Origin: Corythucha ciliata
Lineage: Eukaryota; Arthropoda; Insecta; Hemiptera; Tingidae
DNA length: 64,000 bases
Assembly: GCA_038030265.1 (NCBI GenBank)
Contig: CM075937.1
Coordinates: forward strand, 5,084,001-5,148,000
Direction of reading: 5' to 3'
The stretch's first letter is position 1; each line of letters begins with the position of its first letter. Both the position numbers and the translations under genes were made by a program. A model generated the notes under the pieces. The model ran no database searches. It was not told the DNA's origin and worked only from the letters and a program-made list of their open reading frames with translations. This document shows, piece after piece, positions 44,100-58,061 of this stretch.

Positions 44100-44750
44100 T
44101 AAATTCATAACATTACTAGTAATTTTAACCATTTTCTAGGTGCGAATGGTCAGTATGACCATCATTTTCAGGGCAGGAATAGAGTCTGATTGGGCATATT
44201 TTTGAGGCAAAAATTGTCAGTTTAGCATTTTTTAGGGAATACATTCCGTTTTTTGAATACCCAGTTAAGTGATTTTTGGGGCGCGTAGAGTCATTTTTGC
44301 CATTTGTAGAGGGCGTGAATAGTACGACGTCAATCCAAGGCGAGAACGGTCAGTTTGGCCATTTTTGCCGCGCGAATGGACGGTTTGCGATTTTTGGAGC
44401 AGGAATCACACCTGTTGGGGCAATGTCAGGGCACGAATTCTCGGTCAACCCATTTTTAGGATTCATAAAGTCATCAGTTTGGACATTTTTAGAGCAGGAA
44501 CAGCCAGTTTGGCTATTTTTATTGTAAAAATTAACAAATAATCAGTACTTGGCTATTTTCAGGGCTCAAATCGTCAGTTTTATCATTTTTTGGATTCAAA
44601 TGGTCAAGTCAAGGCGTACGAATGGTCGGTTTGGCCATTCTTGGTGCGCGAATGGTCGATTTTTCAATTCAAAGGAAAGGAATCATCTGTTTTGGGATTT
44701 TCCTAGGCACGAATTGTTGTAAGTTTAACGGTTTTTAGGGCGCCGAAGCC
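44100..44750. repeat. Degenerate array, family D reverse (GTCAGTTTGGCCATTTTTAGGGCGCGAAT)
   Basis: Units of about 31 bp with CAGTTTGGCCATTTTT and GCGCGAATGGTC, the reverse complement of the array at 17.4-18.5 kb. Confidence 0.7.
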
Positions 44751-47122
44751 TGGAAATATTTCCACAAAGTTACATCATTCAAATGCTAAAAATTTGCTTG
44801 GACTATTTTAATCGCAAAATATCTAGTTTCCTTGTGAAACTGCAATCGGGGTCTTTTTCCTATCCGAAAATTACATCATTCGGAAATAAATAAGGGTTCG
44901 GGGCTAAACATATTCACGAAATTACAAGTTCGTAAATGTTTGTTGTCGGCGCATATAGTTTATATATTTTTAAGGATGTATTGCCAGTTTTTTTTTCTTT
45001 TCATTTCAATTTGCTGAACCCCTAAGGTCTTTAAGTCCCCCTCCCTCATCCCAGGGAACTTCTTTCCAAGTGAATATCACTGTAACTATAGGACAACTCA
45101 AAATAGCTTAGCAGTATGTACTGGGACGTACTTACTGGCTGGCTGGGCGCTTCAAGTGCCCAGGCCCAGTGTGGGTGTGAAAGGAAAAGTTCAATTAGCA
45201 AGAATGACAGGGTGTGATTGGCGGGATAGAACTCATAAACCGCGTTAAGGCGAAAATCGAAACACTCAAAGCGCTCATTTTTTGCCACTTTTAGATGCCC
45301 TAACGGTCCTTGAGGGGCGTCCAGGCCGGTGGATTGACTCATAAACCGCGTTTTTGGTGAAAATAGCCAAAATTAAAAAATTGTCGAAACCGCGTATCTC
45401 AGGTGGGTTTCTTACCACGGGGAGTCCGAAAATTGAGACGGATTTCAGATCAGACAAAAGGGTTGAAGGGGTTCTCTATGTGTGATTCCAGTGCTGAATT
45501 AGGCCGCTTTGGCCCGATTTCTGGGGTCCGCACACATTTTATCGTGGACAGCGGCCACGTGATCATCAGTTCATTGTCCAAGGAGAAGCTTCGATGAGGG
45601 CGGCCCAAAGCTGGCCCACCGTCGAGTAGAAAAATTCGGGCAAAACTGACCACCTACGCGAAATGCTAATTTTTTGCCACTTTGAGGTGCTCTGACGTAC
45701 CCTGCAAGGGGTGTTTGACATAAACCGCCTGTTTTTCACAATTCAACATCGTCTGAGGGACTCAGTACGGCGCAAATCGAATCTCTTTTAAGAAAAAATT
45801 GCTCAAAACGCTAATTTTCTGGCCAATATTTGAGGGGCCCCACAAGAGCGTCCAGCCTGGGACAGCCTGCGCTCGTCAGCTTATTCTGGTCCGGTGGGGA
45901 GGGGGTAGCGGCGAAACAAAATGCGAGCGACAACCCGCGGCGCACCCAAAATTTACACCCCAACCCCTCGTTCTATCATAGGTATTACCATTGTATAATT
46001 TTAAAACAGGGGTCTCTCAACCTTTTGAGTCCGAGTTATAACGATTATTGAACCAGAGCCAGACCATCCACTTTGACAAATGCGCAGGAGGTGTTTCCAG
46101 ACAACCGTTTTAGCTTTTTTGGTAGGAACAATATAATTTACTGGCGCACACAAAAATCACCCGGCAGTACTTGGGGTACCTCACTCCACACCAAAGTCAG
46201 AAAATGTTAATCAAAACGCCCGGCACCCCACAAAAAATTTACTTTCTTGGTATTTTCCTACACACTTGTAACTAGTAACTACTAACCAATGAGCAGAATA
46301 TTACAGAAAAATAAATCATAAAATCCCAGTACTTATAACACCTCCCCTGGAGTCCAATTTTGTTTGACATTTTCCGAATTGGACTCGGTGGGAGGTACTA
46401 TACGTACTATGGGATTAAAATGATGAAATTTGGTTTTTCATAAAGGTAAATGCCCGAAACTTGGGATTGAACGTCCAAATCCAGGCAATAGGGTTTTGAA
46501 AAAGCGAATGTCCGCAAAATTGGAGTTCGAAAGAACAAAGCCCTCGCAATTTTGGTTTGAAAGAGCCAAACTCACGAAATTTTGTTTTTGAAATATCAAA
46601 AATTCGGAAATATTCATGGATTAATGCAAGATTTTCTTCATACAAGAACAACGACAGTTTAAGAAACTATTATTTTAGTTTTATTTTCTTTGTATTACTT
46701 TTAAATATTAAGAAAGAATAGAATTAGACAAAAAGCAAAGTGAAATAAATAGTTTTGATTTTTTCACAACTTCAAACAAGCTCGTTTATTCGTTTTAAAT
46801 TAATTGTTAAGTTGATCGATTTATAAAATGCTCAAAATGGGAACTTGCGCATGTTCGCTTCCTTTAGCATTTCAATGGGCCATTGCGAAACGAAATTGGC
46901 CCCCAGGATTTTCCTCCCGACGAGTAACTCACGCAAAATCCCCGTTAGACTTCAAAGACGAAAAAAATTACTATTTTTTGTATCACAGTTCTGAGATTAA
47001 ATGGAAATTCGAAGAGAAAATATTTCGAAAAAAAAGATAAAACCGAAATCATTTTAAATACCTAATAAAAACAAAGAACGGTAAGTAAAACAATATTAAA
47101 AATAACTGAATAAGGCTCATAC
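44751..47122. other. Gene-free stretch, mixed repeats
   Basis: Family B-like units (AAATTACATCATTCGG) at 44760-44930; repeated TCATAAACCGCGTTTTTGGTGAA words at 45230-45370; a partial copy of the 27.3-kb inverted-repeat element at 46138-46400; reverse family A units at 46420-46620. The last, unresolved exon of the MAK-type kinase may lie in this stretch. Confidence 0.5.
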
Positions 47123-50100
47123 TTGGCAGCCCAGTCAGTTCGACCGTTGAGTCGTGATGCTCTGCCAGATAGATTTAAGCTGGCGGCCGAGGCGTACAGA
47201 TTGGTGCTTGGAAACAGCTCCTGTCTGGTCGACAGGGGTAATTTTTGATTTTGCTCGCTTTTTTTCATATTGTCAAAGAGAGACACGTAAAAGTACAATT
47301 CATTTATAAAAACAACTAGGTAAAAAAAAACTGAAATATCAAACCTGCTGGACAATTTGGTCGACTGTCCGACTATATACCTTGAGGTGGCCAAATAGTG
47401 TTCTTTGGCGCTGATCCGTTTTTTGTTGTTTTGATTGTTCTCTGGGTACCAACGGGTTTGGTTTTCTTTTTGATCCGTCGATATTTTCGGCCTAAGAGGG
47501 ATAAATTCAGTTTTTCGGTTCTATTTTCACCTCTGTCTCGTCAAACGGCTTACCCTAAAAACTCGGAAAAATCACGGTCGATCATGTTGTTCGGTTGAGG
47601 AGGTACATAAGCCATGGGGCGACCTAGTGATTGATAATTGGACGTGCGTGACGACATGCGGTGATGACTGTCGTCGAGAGCGACGCCACTCAGTCTTTGG
47701 CCGACTTGAAAGTATGGCTGCCTATTTCACAGTTTATTACGTATTTTTGAAAGATGTTGTTTTTTGTTCACAACTAAAACCTGAGTGAATGTTGAGCAGT
47801 GGGCCGTTTTGATGGGTTCCAATGAAGCATCGCTTCCATTAGCGTCGTACCGTCAGGCGATGCGTTTGGAATCAACTCCGACAGCGGGGATTTTTTAAGT
47901 TGTGGGAATTTGAAATTCATATTGGCTGCCAATTGGTGTCCTTCGTACCACTCTCGCTGTGAGGAAATAAAAAAAAATTAAAACATGAACCAAAAGTCGA
48001 ACTACCGAGGCTCTAGTGTCTTTACCTTGTCAGGTGTGCCGAGAACTGAGCATATTTTAAAAATTTGATCTATTTCACTGTTGCCAGGAAATAGTGGACG
48101 AAAAGTGTACAGTTCAGCCATAATACAGCCAACGGCCCAAATATCTATAGGGCATGAGTAGGTTGTTGAATGAAGGAGAACTTCAGGCGCACGGTACCAC
48201 CTGTGGATTGACAAGAAACGGCTAGAAGACACATCAAAGCGGGCTACAGTAGATAAAAATAATAGATTGACCAAATAAGGCCATAATATATTTCAGAGCT
48301 TGTGTATTCTTCTTAGAATGTATCAGCGAGGGCCACAGGAAACTTTGACGTAGGGGAGCTGGGGTGGCCGTGCCTATTTTTAAAGAGTCAAAACCCGAGA
48401 ATTTTTGGTTTCGTCGGAGCCAAAGTCGAAAAAATTGTTGTTGAAGGAGCCGAGACCACAAATTTACGATCTTAAGGGTCAAACCCGTGACATTTGGTTC
48501 TCCAGGCGCAGATTACGCGAAATTTCGTTCCTTGCAAGAGTCGAACCCAACAACAATTTGATTTTGGTGGAGTCTAAACCTAAGAAGTTTTGGTTTCAAG
48601 GAGGCAAACTCCGAAATTGATTTTGAAGGCGCCGAGACCGCTAATTTGTGTTTTTAAGGGCCAAACCTGTGGAATTGGGGGGTTTTCAGGCGCTGAATCC
48701 ATGAAATTCTGTCCAAAAAAGAGCCAAAACAACCATGAAATCGATTTCGATTTTTCAAAACTAGTTCTGTTGGATAAGTATAGAATAATCATTTATGGAG
48801 CAAGACTCTTCGGTTAGAGACGCGACTTGCCCCTGTTGACCCCCCCCCCTTTCCGTCACCACTGATAAGTTCATATATGAAAGTGCAGCAAAGGCTCGCA
48901 CGCGCCCTCCAACGGCAACCACACTCCTCGAATGAGCCAAGACTGTGAAATGTTGTTTTCGAAGAAATCGGAACCGCGAAATTGATGGCTTTTCGTGGGC
49001 CAAACCACGATAATAGGTTATTTTGGGTGCGCCAATCCCGTGAAATCGGGTTTGAATGAGTCAACCCTGGACCCATATATGTGAAATTGACATTTGTAGA
49101 GAGCCAAGCCCACGAAAAAATTGGGTTTTTAAAAGAGCCAAGCCGATAGAGCGGATAGACAAAACAAAACAAGCAGGAAGTAAAAAATTATACCTATTCG
49201 CTTTACTATTTACATAGAAACTCAAAACCCTGGATCCCAATCAATGGTTTGAGGCACTTTGACAATCTGGTAACAAACTATGGAGTCCCCTTGTTGAGGT
49301 TTAAGGTTAGGGTCGGACAGACGTATTCCGCATTCCAAGTCTTTTTTGACTGATCCCACTTCTTCTTTCAAGTGTCGTAGAGACGTCAGGGTTCCGTCAA
49401 AGATCACTTGTCCCGAGCGTATCAGACGAAATTGCGCGGATTTCTTGAGCAACCCCTTGACACAACGGCATCCAGCCACTGGGATCTTATGCTTCCCGTC
49501 ATTGATCAAAAACAATTGAAGAACGTTGGCTTCTCCAAGAACCTCTTCGACGTCGTTCATAGGAAGAAGCGAGTTGATTTCGTTTTTGATGTCGTCCATC
49601 ATTTTGTAGATGACGTTATGTTTTTTTATTTTGGAGCCACTCGGTTTCTCAAGGACGCCTGTGTTGAACGTGTAGATGACTGCGTTAAAGGTTTCAGCTA
49701 GTGCGAGGTCGTTTTTGTTGACTGGGCCGACTCCGTAATGAACGACGTCGAGGATACATTTTTTGCTAGAGTATGAGTCGAGGACGTCAAGGATGGCTTC
49801 GAGGGAGCCGTCGACATCAGCTTTAACTATGACGTTTAGTCGGGGGCCGTGATCAACTTCTTGAGTTTCTTTTTCTCGATTTTGTGGTATACGGGGTAAA
49901 CGTCTGTATCTTCCCAATTTTCTGCGTTGTTCGAGCTGATCTTTGTATTTAGCTTGGTACTCCTTGACTTTTTCGTCGATAGCCACTTGGTCTTGCAGGG
50001 CTTTTTCCTGTAACTTGTCCCGTTCTCTTTTACTGATTACCCTGGAGGCTAATTGCTCAGTTTCGGCTTCTATAGCGATATCACCCGCTGAGGGAATGTC

Positions 50101-53100
50101 ACGCCAACCGAGTGTCTGTACAGCTGAAGAGGGCGTTGCCGACTGAACGGGCTCACCGCGATCATTGAACATGGCTCGAACTTTACACATAGCCGTCCCG
50201 GCTACGAGAATATCTCCTTTTCTTAGAGTGCCGGCTTGAATCAGTAGAGTTGTCAGTTTACCGCGGTGTGCATCGGACCACGATTCAACGACGACACCTT
50301 CTACAGGGCCGCTGTAGTCGGATTTGAGTTCCATGAGTTCAGCTTGGACGAGAATAGAGTCGACCAGCGTGTCCAAGTTAGTGCCTTTGAGTGCAGATAT
50401 CGGTACCGCTTGAACATCACCTCCCAGCTCTTCGACCATAATTCCATGTTGAGATAGTTTCCTTCGGGTCATTTCTAAATTCGCTCCAGGTTTATCCATC
50501 TTATTTACAGCAACGATTATAGGCACTTTAGCGTCCTGAGCCATCTGAATGCTCTGAACAGTCTGTTCCATCACACCATCATCAGCCGCCACCACTAAAA
50601 CTACAATGTCTGTACAGTTGGCTCCTCGGGCTCGCATAGAAATGAACGCGGCGTGACCCGGCGTATCGAGGAAGGTAACAGTTTCCTTTTCCTTGAGTCG
50701 CACCGAGAAGGCTCCGATGTGCTGCGTGATACCGCCAAATTCTGACTCGACTATTCTTGAATGTCGGAGCTTGTCAAGAAGAGTCGTCTTGCCATGATCA
50801 ACGTGACCCATAATGGTAACGACTGGCGGTCGTGGTTTGACATCCAACCATTGGTCCGGCGTCCGACGCATAAGATCTGGCCCATTCTGAGCTGTGTCTT
50901 CTTCATTCGTATTGCTCACTATTCTGAACTTTCGGCCGCATTTCTTCACCACCTCACCCAAAACTTTCATATCATCAATTATCTGCGGCAAATAGAGAAT
51001 AATGTAGTCTCCTACTAATTCGTAAAAATTACGCAGTCTTACCTGCCCGCGGTGCCTGTACTTGTCAGTATTGTCCACATAGGTCATGACATCCAAAATG
51101 TGGTCTAAATTGACATGGAGAGCTGCAGCTAATTCGCCCATAGTCATACCCCTCCAAACATCAATCACTTCGACTTTCCGCTTTTCAGGAAGTGATATCT
51201 GCCTGAAAATAAAGAGGCCCTTGCCATTTCCAAGTTAACAAGACTCCCCTGTGTCATATTTGTATTGAAGAGTTGTTTCACTCACCTCGGGGACTTCCTC
51301 TCCTCGCGAGTTTTCCTCTTCTTCCAAACACGCTCCGACAGGTGAAACTGACTTGTAGTCACTACACCAATACTTCTCGCTTTTAAAAATAGTCTGACCA
51401 AAGACATTTGTTCCAATAATAATAAAAATCAACGAAAAATGAGACGACGGAACTCATACATAAAGGAGTTATCTGAATAACTGAAACCTGCCGTATTGAT
51501 TAGACACCAGACAGCCGGTTGCGTGAAAGGTTCAACACCCTCCCCTCCCCCTCATCAAGACAACTGAGTCACCGTCTTCTCCCGCCAACACCAACAAATT
51601 TCACCTGATTCAGTGTCCTAAAATGCAGGGCCGTCTTTACTTTTAAGTTGGGGCCCCGGGCCCGAGGATAACATGGGGCCCCTTCGTGGCCACGACATTT
51701 TGTCTTTAGCCCTGAACCATGGGCGTAGCTAGGGTGAGCAGGGGTGGGCAGTTTCCTCCATAAGAACCGAAAACAAAGCCGTAGTGGGGTAGCTGCCTAC
51801 CTACCCCCTGGGGCCGTAGTTAGAGTTGTCGGGAAAAACTCACGTAAGGTGGTTGCTATGGCGGGATAGTATTACTTCTGATGTAGCGTCCTTGGATATA
51901 CCGCTTGCGAGATTTTTTCCCGACAACTCTTAACTAAGGCCTCTGGTAATACTACAAAAAAGTACTATCATACAGGAGGGTCACCACCGATTTCGTAAAG
52001 TTCCCTAACAGTACGGTGCAATCAGACCTAAAACCCAACATCCAAAGTGAAGCTTACCCTTCAACGCCAAATTGTTCCTCACAGCCCATATACTGATTGG
52101 TAAAAAGTTCCACCATTTGGAGCAATGGGTTTGGGTGGGAGGGGTAATAAGTTAGTAAATTCTTATTTTGTTCCAGTATTTCTCAAATATTTCGAAATCC
52201 ATGAGGTTTAGCGTGAAAACGAGCATTATTTACAAAAATAATCTTCATCAAATTGCCCACAAAAATGATTCTCGAGATAATCTTACTTAAGTGAACGGTT
52301 CGAGAGTTACGGCGGGTGTAGTAGTAAACATTTTTCTTATTTAGACGTTTTTTGTCGAAAAAACTGGCATAAGGAAACTTTTTGTTTTTTGCATGATTGA
52401 GTTTTGTAAAATCAAATTGCAATTGAAGTCGACGGTAGAATGTTGGTAATATGCCTTTAAAGGGACAAAACCCTCCCCTTCTTCTCAAGGGGAGCTTCTT
52501 TTTAAGGGATAATAGGCTTCCTTTGGCCTAGGCCATATACACAAGGTGGATCCGTATTACTCAGATACAAAATTTTGGGTGAAACTACGTCTAAAGTCGA
52601 GTACAATGCCACCTCCGGAGGTGTCCTATCTCGAGCCATTCCTGGTTTATGCTTTTTTTCTTTATAATGCAAAAGCAGGGCAATTTCGTTCAAAGATCCG
52701 CGATTTCTCGGCTTATATCTCACCTAATCCAAACATTGATGGCAGCTTCGGGAACTATGGAAAATTCGTGTGAGATAGAGGCCATTTCATTGCTTGAAAT
52801 CATCATCAACTCCTAGAAATTTGGCCTTTTGTCATAGATTCACGTAAACTCCATAAATTATAAGTTTTCCAAAACATTGCTGGATCCAAACGGGGTTTTC
52901 CAAAGACTGACGATCCTCCAAAAACGTCCCTTATTTTCTAAAGTTTGTTATGGCGTATTCACATTTAACGGCACCCCTGACATTTCTCGCGATAACATCG
53001 CGAGAATGCACAGAAACGCATTTTTTTTTTAAAAGAACAAATAAGAATTGCTCACGATATATGTGAATACGCCATAAAAAAAGCTGATAAGATGGGGACG

Positions 53101-56100
53101 TTTTTGTGATGAACTTTCTCCATCTCAAGTTCTGGCAATTTATCAAATTTCAATGGACTCACCTTGTCGAAACGTAGTCGGTGTACGGAGGTCGACTCCT
53201 CACTTCACGGGCCAGTCCAAAATCCGCTATTTTCACCAACTCTGGGCCGCAGCACAGGAGATTCTCCGGTTTCATGTCTCGGTGGAAGAATCCGTGACGG
53301 TGCATGAAAGCCAAGCCCTGTAGTACTTGATAGAGTATGTTTCGAATGACGGATTCTGGGAATGCTTTTTCCCTGTGAACATTGGAGAAGAAAAGGTCAC
53401 GTTTTTTCAAATAATGTTTTCTTCCTCGAGGCATACTCGACGGATTTAATTATTATTCTATAAGAAAAAAGACCGGCGGCGGATTATTACACAGAAACCA
53501 CTTGTAAACACGGAGGGATAGAATCAAAGAAGTCGAGATTAGCTAATTAGTGTGAAACGACCCACGAATTTGCGGAAGAAGGCGAGGAGGGAAGCGATCA
53601 ATGCCCTCAGCTTTGGTATTCAAAGCATTTCAAGTTAATATGTGTATTTTTAGCCTATTTTCTTCTTAATTAATAAATAATAATTGATTCAATGGAGCGA
53701 AAGAAATAGGATGGAAGCTAGAAACCAATGTAAGCAGGCTTTTTTCTATCTTTAAAGTACTATGGCCTCATCAAACGTGCCGGTGACATTTTTCTATACA
53801 AATTATGGTCGGGCAAGATGAGGATATCACAAAAGAGGAGGAGAGGGATCACGGATCCGTTTTTTCACGTTTTCTTCGCATATTTTCTTTAATGGTAAAA
53901 ACGAGAAAGTCTTTGAAACAGGTGAAACTTCGTGACAGGGGCAAACGTAATATTTCAAGTGCGTGTTTTTTGGCTAGTGACGCAGAGGGGGTGGGATTGA
54001 GGGACAAAGATGTAGGGCAATTGAATTATTGTCAATGCCATAGGCATATAATACTTTCAGTCAAATCCAAAAAGAGGGGAAAGAAGTCAACTTTGGAAAC
54101 TAATCCGTGACCTTTTCCGTTTTACAATTGGACAAATGATTACAGTGTATTTTTGAACAATTGGGTTGAAACAGAAACGGTGTTCATGCCTTTAGTACTG
54201 TTCGAACCATGAACGAAACGCTATGACAATGATAGTGAGCGTCAAACAAGAACTTTATTATTTATAACTTTTTCAAACTGGTAATTTGATGATGGCAAGT
54301 GCACAGGGAAAATTATTGATTTATTGTCACTCTCAAGGGGGCTATGGACTTATCCCTGCCCTTGAACGATTCCAAACCGATAGGTAGGTCGGCTGAGGGA
54401 AGGTGGTCTGAACGATAAAGAAATCAATTACAGTAAATTAATGAACCCATGAATAGGTACACGTAATTCCGAGTATTTAGATTACCTTTCTTTCATCAGT
54501 TGGTACAAGTTTTCTTTCATGTACTCGAAAACGAAGTAGAGCGTGTCATTTTCCCTGATGACCTCACGGAGTTTTACCACATTCGCATGGTTCAGTTTTT
54601 TTAACGACTGAAACAGAGAACAGAAGAGAGGTGGGAAATTGTTAAAAATAATTTAAACTAAACGCCAATTTTATGATCCACACCCAACATAGCTTTTCCA
54701 AGTATAGTCAAACATACATAGAGTCATGTCCTCTTTCCTATTAAATCACGAGAACAAGGCGTTACTAATGAATTTATTAGGTAAACCTTACCTTGACTTC
54801 TCTTAAGTTCATCGCTTCATCCCATGAATAGTACTTTCGTTTCATTCTACAACAAGAAAAAATGAATAACTTAAATAGAAGGCAATCATAGAACAAAATT
54901 ATAGTGTTGTTTGGAGGACTTGAGTCGTTCACAGGAGACTTTTTTCTATTTTAATAAAACGTTAGTGTAACCTAAAAAAAAAACATATTAAAGTAGCACG
55001 AAGCTCCCTCCACTCCCATCCATGTGAAACCCTGATTTTCATGCCCAATTTATTGGCCCCAACCAAAATGGCGTGGAACGCGTGCATTGTTGTTGTCGTA
55101 TAGGACTATGGATCCTTCCAACGTAGAGACAAATAGTTTCTCGCCAGGAACCCACGGTCTGTATAGGGGCCTAGCCCCTTGACCTGGGCGCGGGCAGGTT
55201 CACTGGTGAAAATGTCCGAAGCACCATTGCCTTTCAACATTCTCCGGGAAATCCGAAGTTGGAAATCGTCAATACATGACTGAAACTACACAGTAGGTAA
55301 CGGTGTCACTATCCGTCAACAATTAAGGCCAATTTTCACCAACGAAATTGATTTCGTTTAAAGTTGACCGGATTAGTTGCCAATGACGACCCATATGAAT
55401 TCTGATATAAGTGTTTACATTGTAATAGTTTACATCAAGTATCAAATTGTCAATGTTTTTGTTGGGTGAGGCCAAAGTCATATGGAAAACCAAGTCATTA
55501 AACTTTGTATTATTTGTATGTTAAAAAAATGAAGAGGTTCGTGGGTTGGGATTTTTGCTCCCGATACTTTGCGCTGCTCTACTATGAAAGTAGATCACCC
55601 GCTAAATTCAAAAAGTGTACAAAAGTTAAGTGTTGGAAAAAACATATGGTATCAAGACAGATATCACGCTACAACTTCAAACCGAAAATAAATATAATAA
55701 TTTTTGTATTTGCCGGGGTTTCTCCTTTTTTATTCTTAACGGGAGCAAAAATCCCAACCCAAAATAAAAAAAACATTTTTTTCCTCGAGTCTGAGGACTT
55801 GGTTTTCCATTTGACTTTGGGTGAGGCCTAACAACAGATGGTGTGTAGTAATGGCGACCGGCTTCATGAAAAACTCCCTCCACTTGTTCCTACCTCTATT
55901 AGAGAACCTTTAAAACACAGGTACTGCAACACGGATTTCAGCGCCATATTTGGTCCCTCAGTCGTTAGGGTAAACAAAATATCATGAATGAAAAAATTGT
56001 CATCGTAACAGCAAACAAACGCGGAACGCGGTGGAAATAAATAAAAATATCCTACTTGTCAATGAGATCAGGTGATAATTATAATCATATGAGGGACCAA

Positions 56101-58023
56101 GTATGGCGCCGGTTTGCGTGTTGCAGTACTCGGGTTTTATAGTGCCTTACCTCTATTAGAGAACCTTTAAAACACAGGTACTGCAACACGGATTTCAGCG
56201 CCATATTTGGTCCCTCAGTTGTTAGGGTAAACAAAATATCATGAATGAAAAAATTGTCATCGTAACAGCAAACAAACGCGGAACGCGATCGAAATAAATC
56301 AAAATATATTACTTGTCAATGAGATCAGGTGATAATTATAATCATGTGAGGGACCAAGCATGGCGCCGATTTCCGTGTTGCAGTACTCGTGTTTCATAGT
56401 GCCTTACCTCTATGAATCCTTCCCTCTTATTTTACACACGGAGGAAGGAAAAGAGAGGAGGGAGCATAAGTTGAAAACAGTGACGCCGATTTTCGCCATA
56501 TTGGTGGTCCCTCAGCGGTAATATGTAAGATATAGATAACAGAGCAGGGGGCTTATTCTCTAACTCCGAAGCAATAGCTTTTTCGAAGTCATATGTTTAT
56601 TTCATTGATTTTCTTCAAACAAATGAATGAAATAAACACATGGCTGGCGAAAAAAATATTGCTTGTTGTTAGAGAATAGGCCCCCAGGGGGCATATTCTT
56701 GAACGCCTTGGCAACACTAGTTTCGATTGCAATATTGCTTTTTTGAGGAAGCAACATTGCCTTGTCGAATTCTTGAAATTAGCAGTAAAGCTTTGGGTGC
56801 CATTCTTCTTAGACAATATTGCTTTTTTTTATTTTTTATTTTTTTTAAACACCCCCAACCGGTGTTTCCATTTTTGTCGATTCGATTACAAAATTGCGTT
56901 CTCTGTTGTCATGGGAAACTCGACAGTTTCCATTTTGTTTTTTACAAGAATAAATTTATTTTTCACAGTTGAGCTTTCTTGTTCGGTGAGTGCGGTTTGT
57001 AAAAGCAAAAGAGAATCCCTCGAAAAACGAATCTTTCGTCTAGTCGTAAGGCGTCAACCGAAAAATGAGTTGCCAGTGACCTGAATCAGCGATACCCACG
57101 AGAAACGCTTAGTAAGATGCGTGGGGAGACAAGGAAGGGCTGCACGCCACAATTACGCTCACGAGCATTTCTCAGACGGGTTGGGCAAATGAAGTCGAAG
57201 TTTAAAAGTTGTCCTTGTTGGGCATAAAGGTGGATGTAATTTAGGTCCATCAGTGTTCTTTGACCAGAATCCCGGGACTAGCTTAAGGTCCCTTGCACAT
57301 TAGGAAAAAAAAGTCGCCCAGGTGCGGCGTCGGACTTTTGCAGTATAAATACATAGAACTCTATGGGGCCTTTCACATTTGGCGCCGACGGGGAGACGTC
57401 TCACCCCCGAGAAAAAATGCGCTGGCACGAGCGATAGGTGTTTTTTTCTCCTAGTGTCGAAAGGGGCTAATTCAACGTCGACAACGAGATATTCTTGCCC
57501 CATGTGGGCGCGTAGAGGGACGATAATGAGGTCTGCTGATTCAGGAGAGAGCCATCCGGGTTTGCGGAGGCTTGCGCCCTCGATCACCCTATCGCCCTTG
57601 TTCAAGTATTTTAAAGTTTTGACTATGACTGCTCTGTACGCCTTGGAATTGTTGTCATGGGCGCGAGCGAATCTATCAGATATCCCGACAGTTAACCTGT
57701 ACCATCCTTACGACACACGTTGAGGTGGGGATTTGATGCCTGATCGTACTCGCCTAGTAAGACGAGAGGTGCTGAGCCCTAGGGTGCAAGGCGTACGACT
57801 TTTCAACCTTTTACTGGGAAATATCAGAGACAGAGACCTCGAGCCGATCGCCTTCAGGCGCAGAATAAAGACGTGGCTACTTGATTTGGCACCCTATTCC
57901 CTTGAAGAGGTCCTCTCCACCGATAAAAATCTCATCGTTAGCGTATAATGCCCCTTTATTTTCAGTTGACGTAGACTTAAAAATTTACTTCTGTGCTGTA
58001 AATAAAACATTATTATTATTATG

Positions 58024-58061
<38 letters not shown>

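Larger units (their letters stand above)
51560..53100. other. MAK intron upstream of MTIF2, MITE insertions
   Basis: Includes a MITE at 51813-51940 and another at 52947-53080. The MTIF2 promoter should lie just above 51407, but no motif is clear. The block 51630-51800 (GGGGCCCCGGGCCC and GGGCGTAGCTAGGGTGAGCA) resembles ends of degraded transposons. Confidence 0.45.

Noticed and set aside
47062..47122. Read-through of the MAK-type frame after GRTDWAAKY
   Set aside because: The continuation is hydrophobic and unlike the family; a GTATGAG donor at the border suggests splicing, although the next exon was not found.
49408..50457. Several plus-strand open frames
   Set aside because: They are antisense shadows of the MTIF2 coding sequence.
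51235..51432. 65-codon minus-strand frame upstream of MTIF2
   Set aside because: It overlaps MTIF2 exon 1 in another frame and runs through the donor at 51285; the spliced frame gives a presequence and continues into the IF2 domain.
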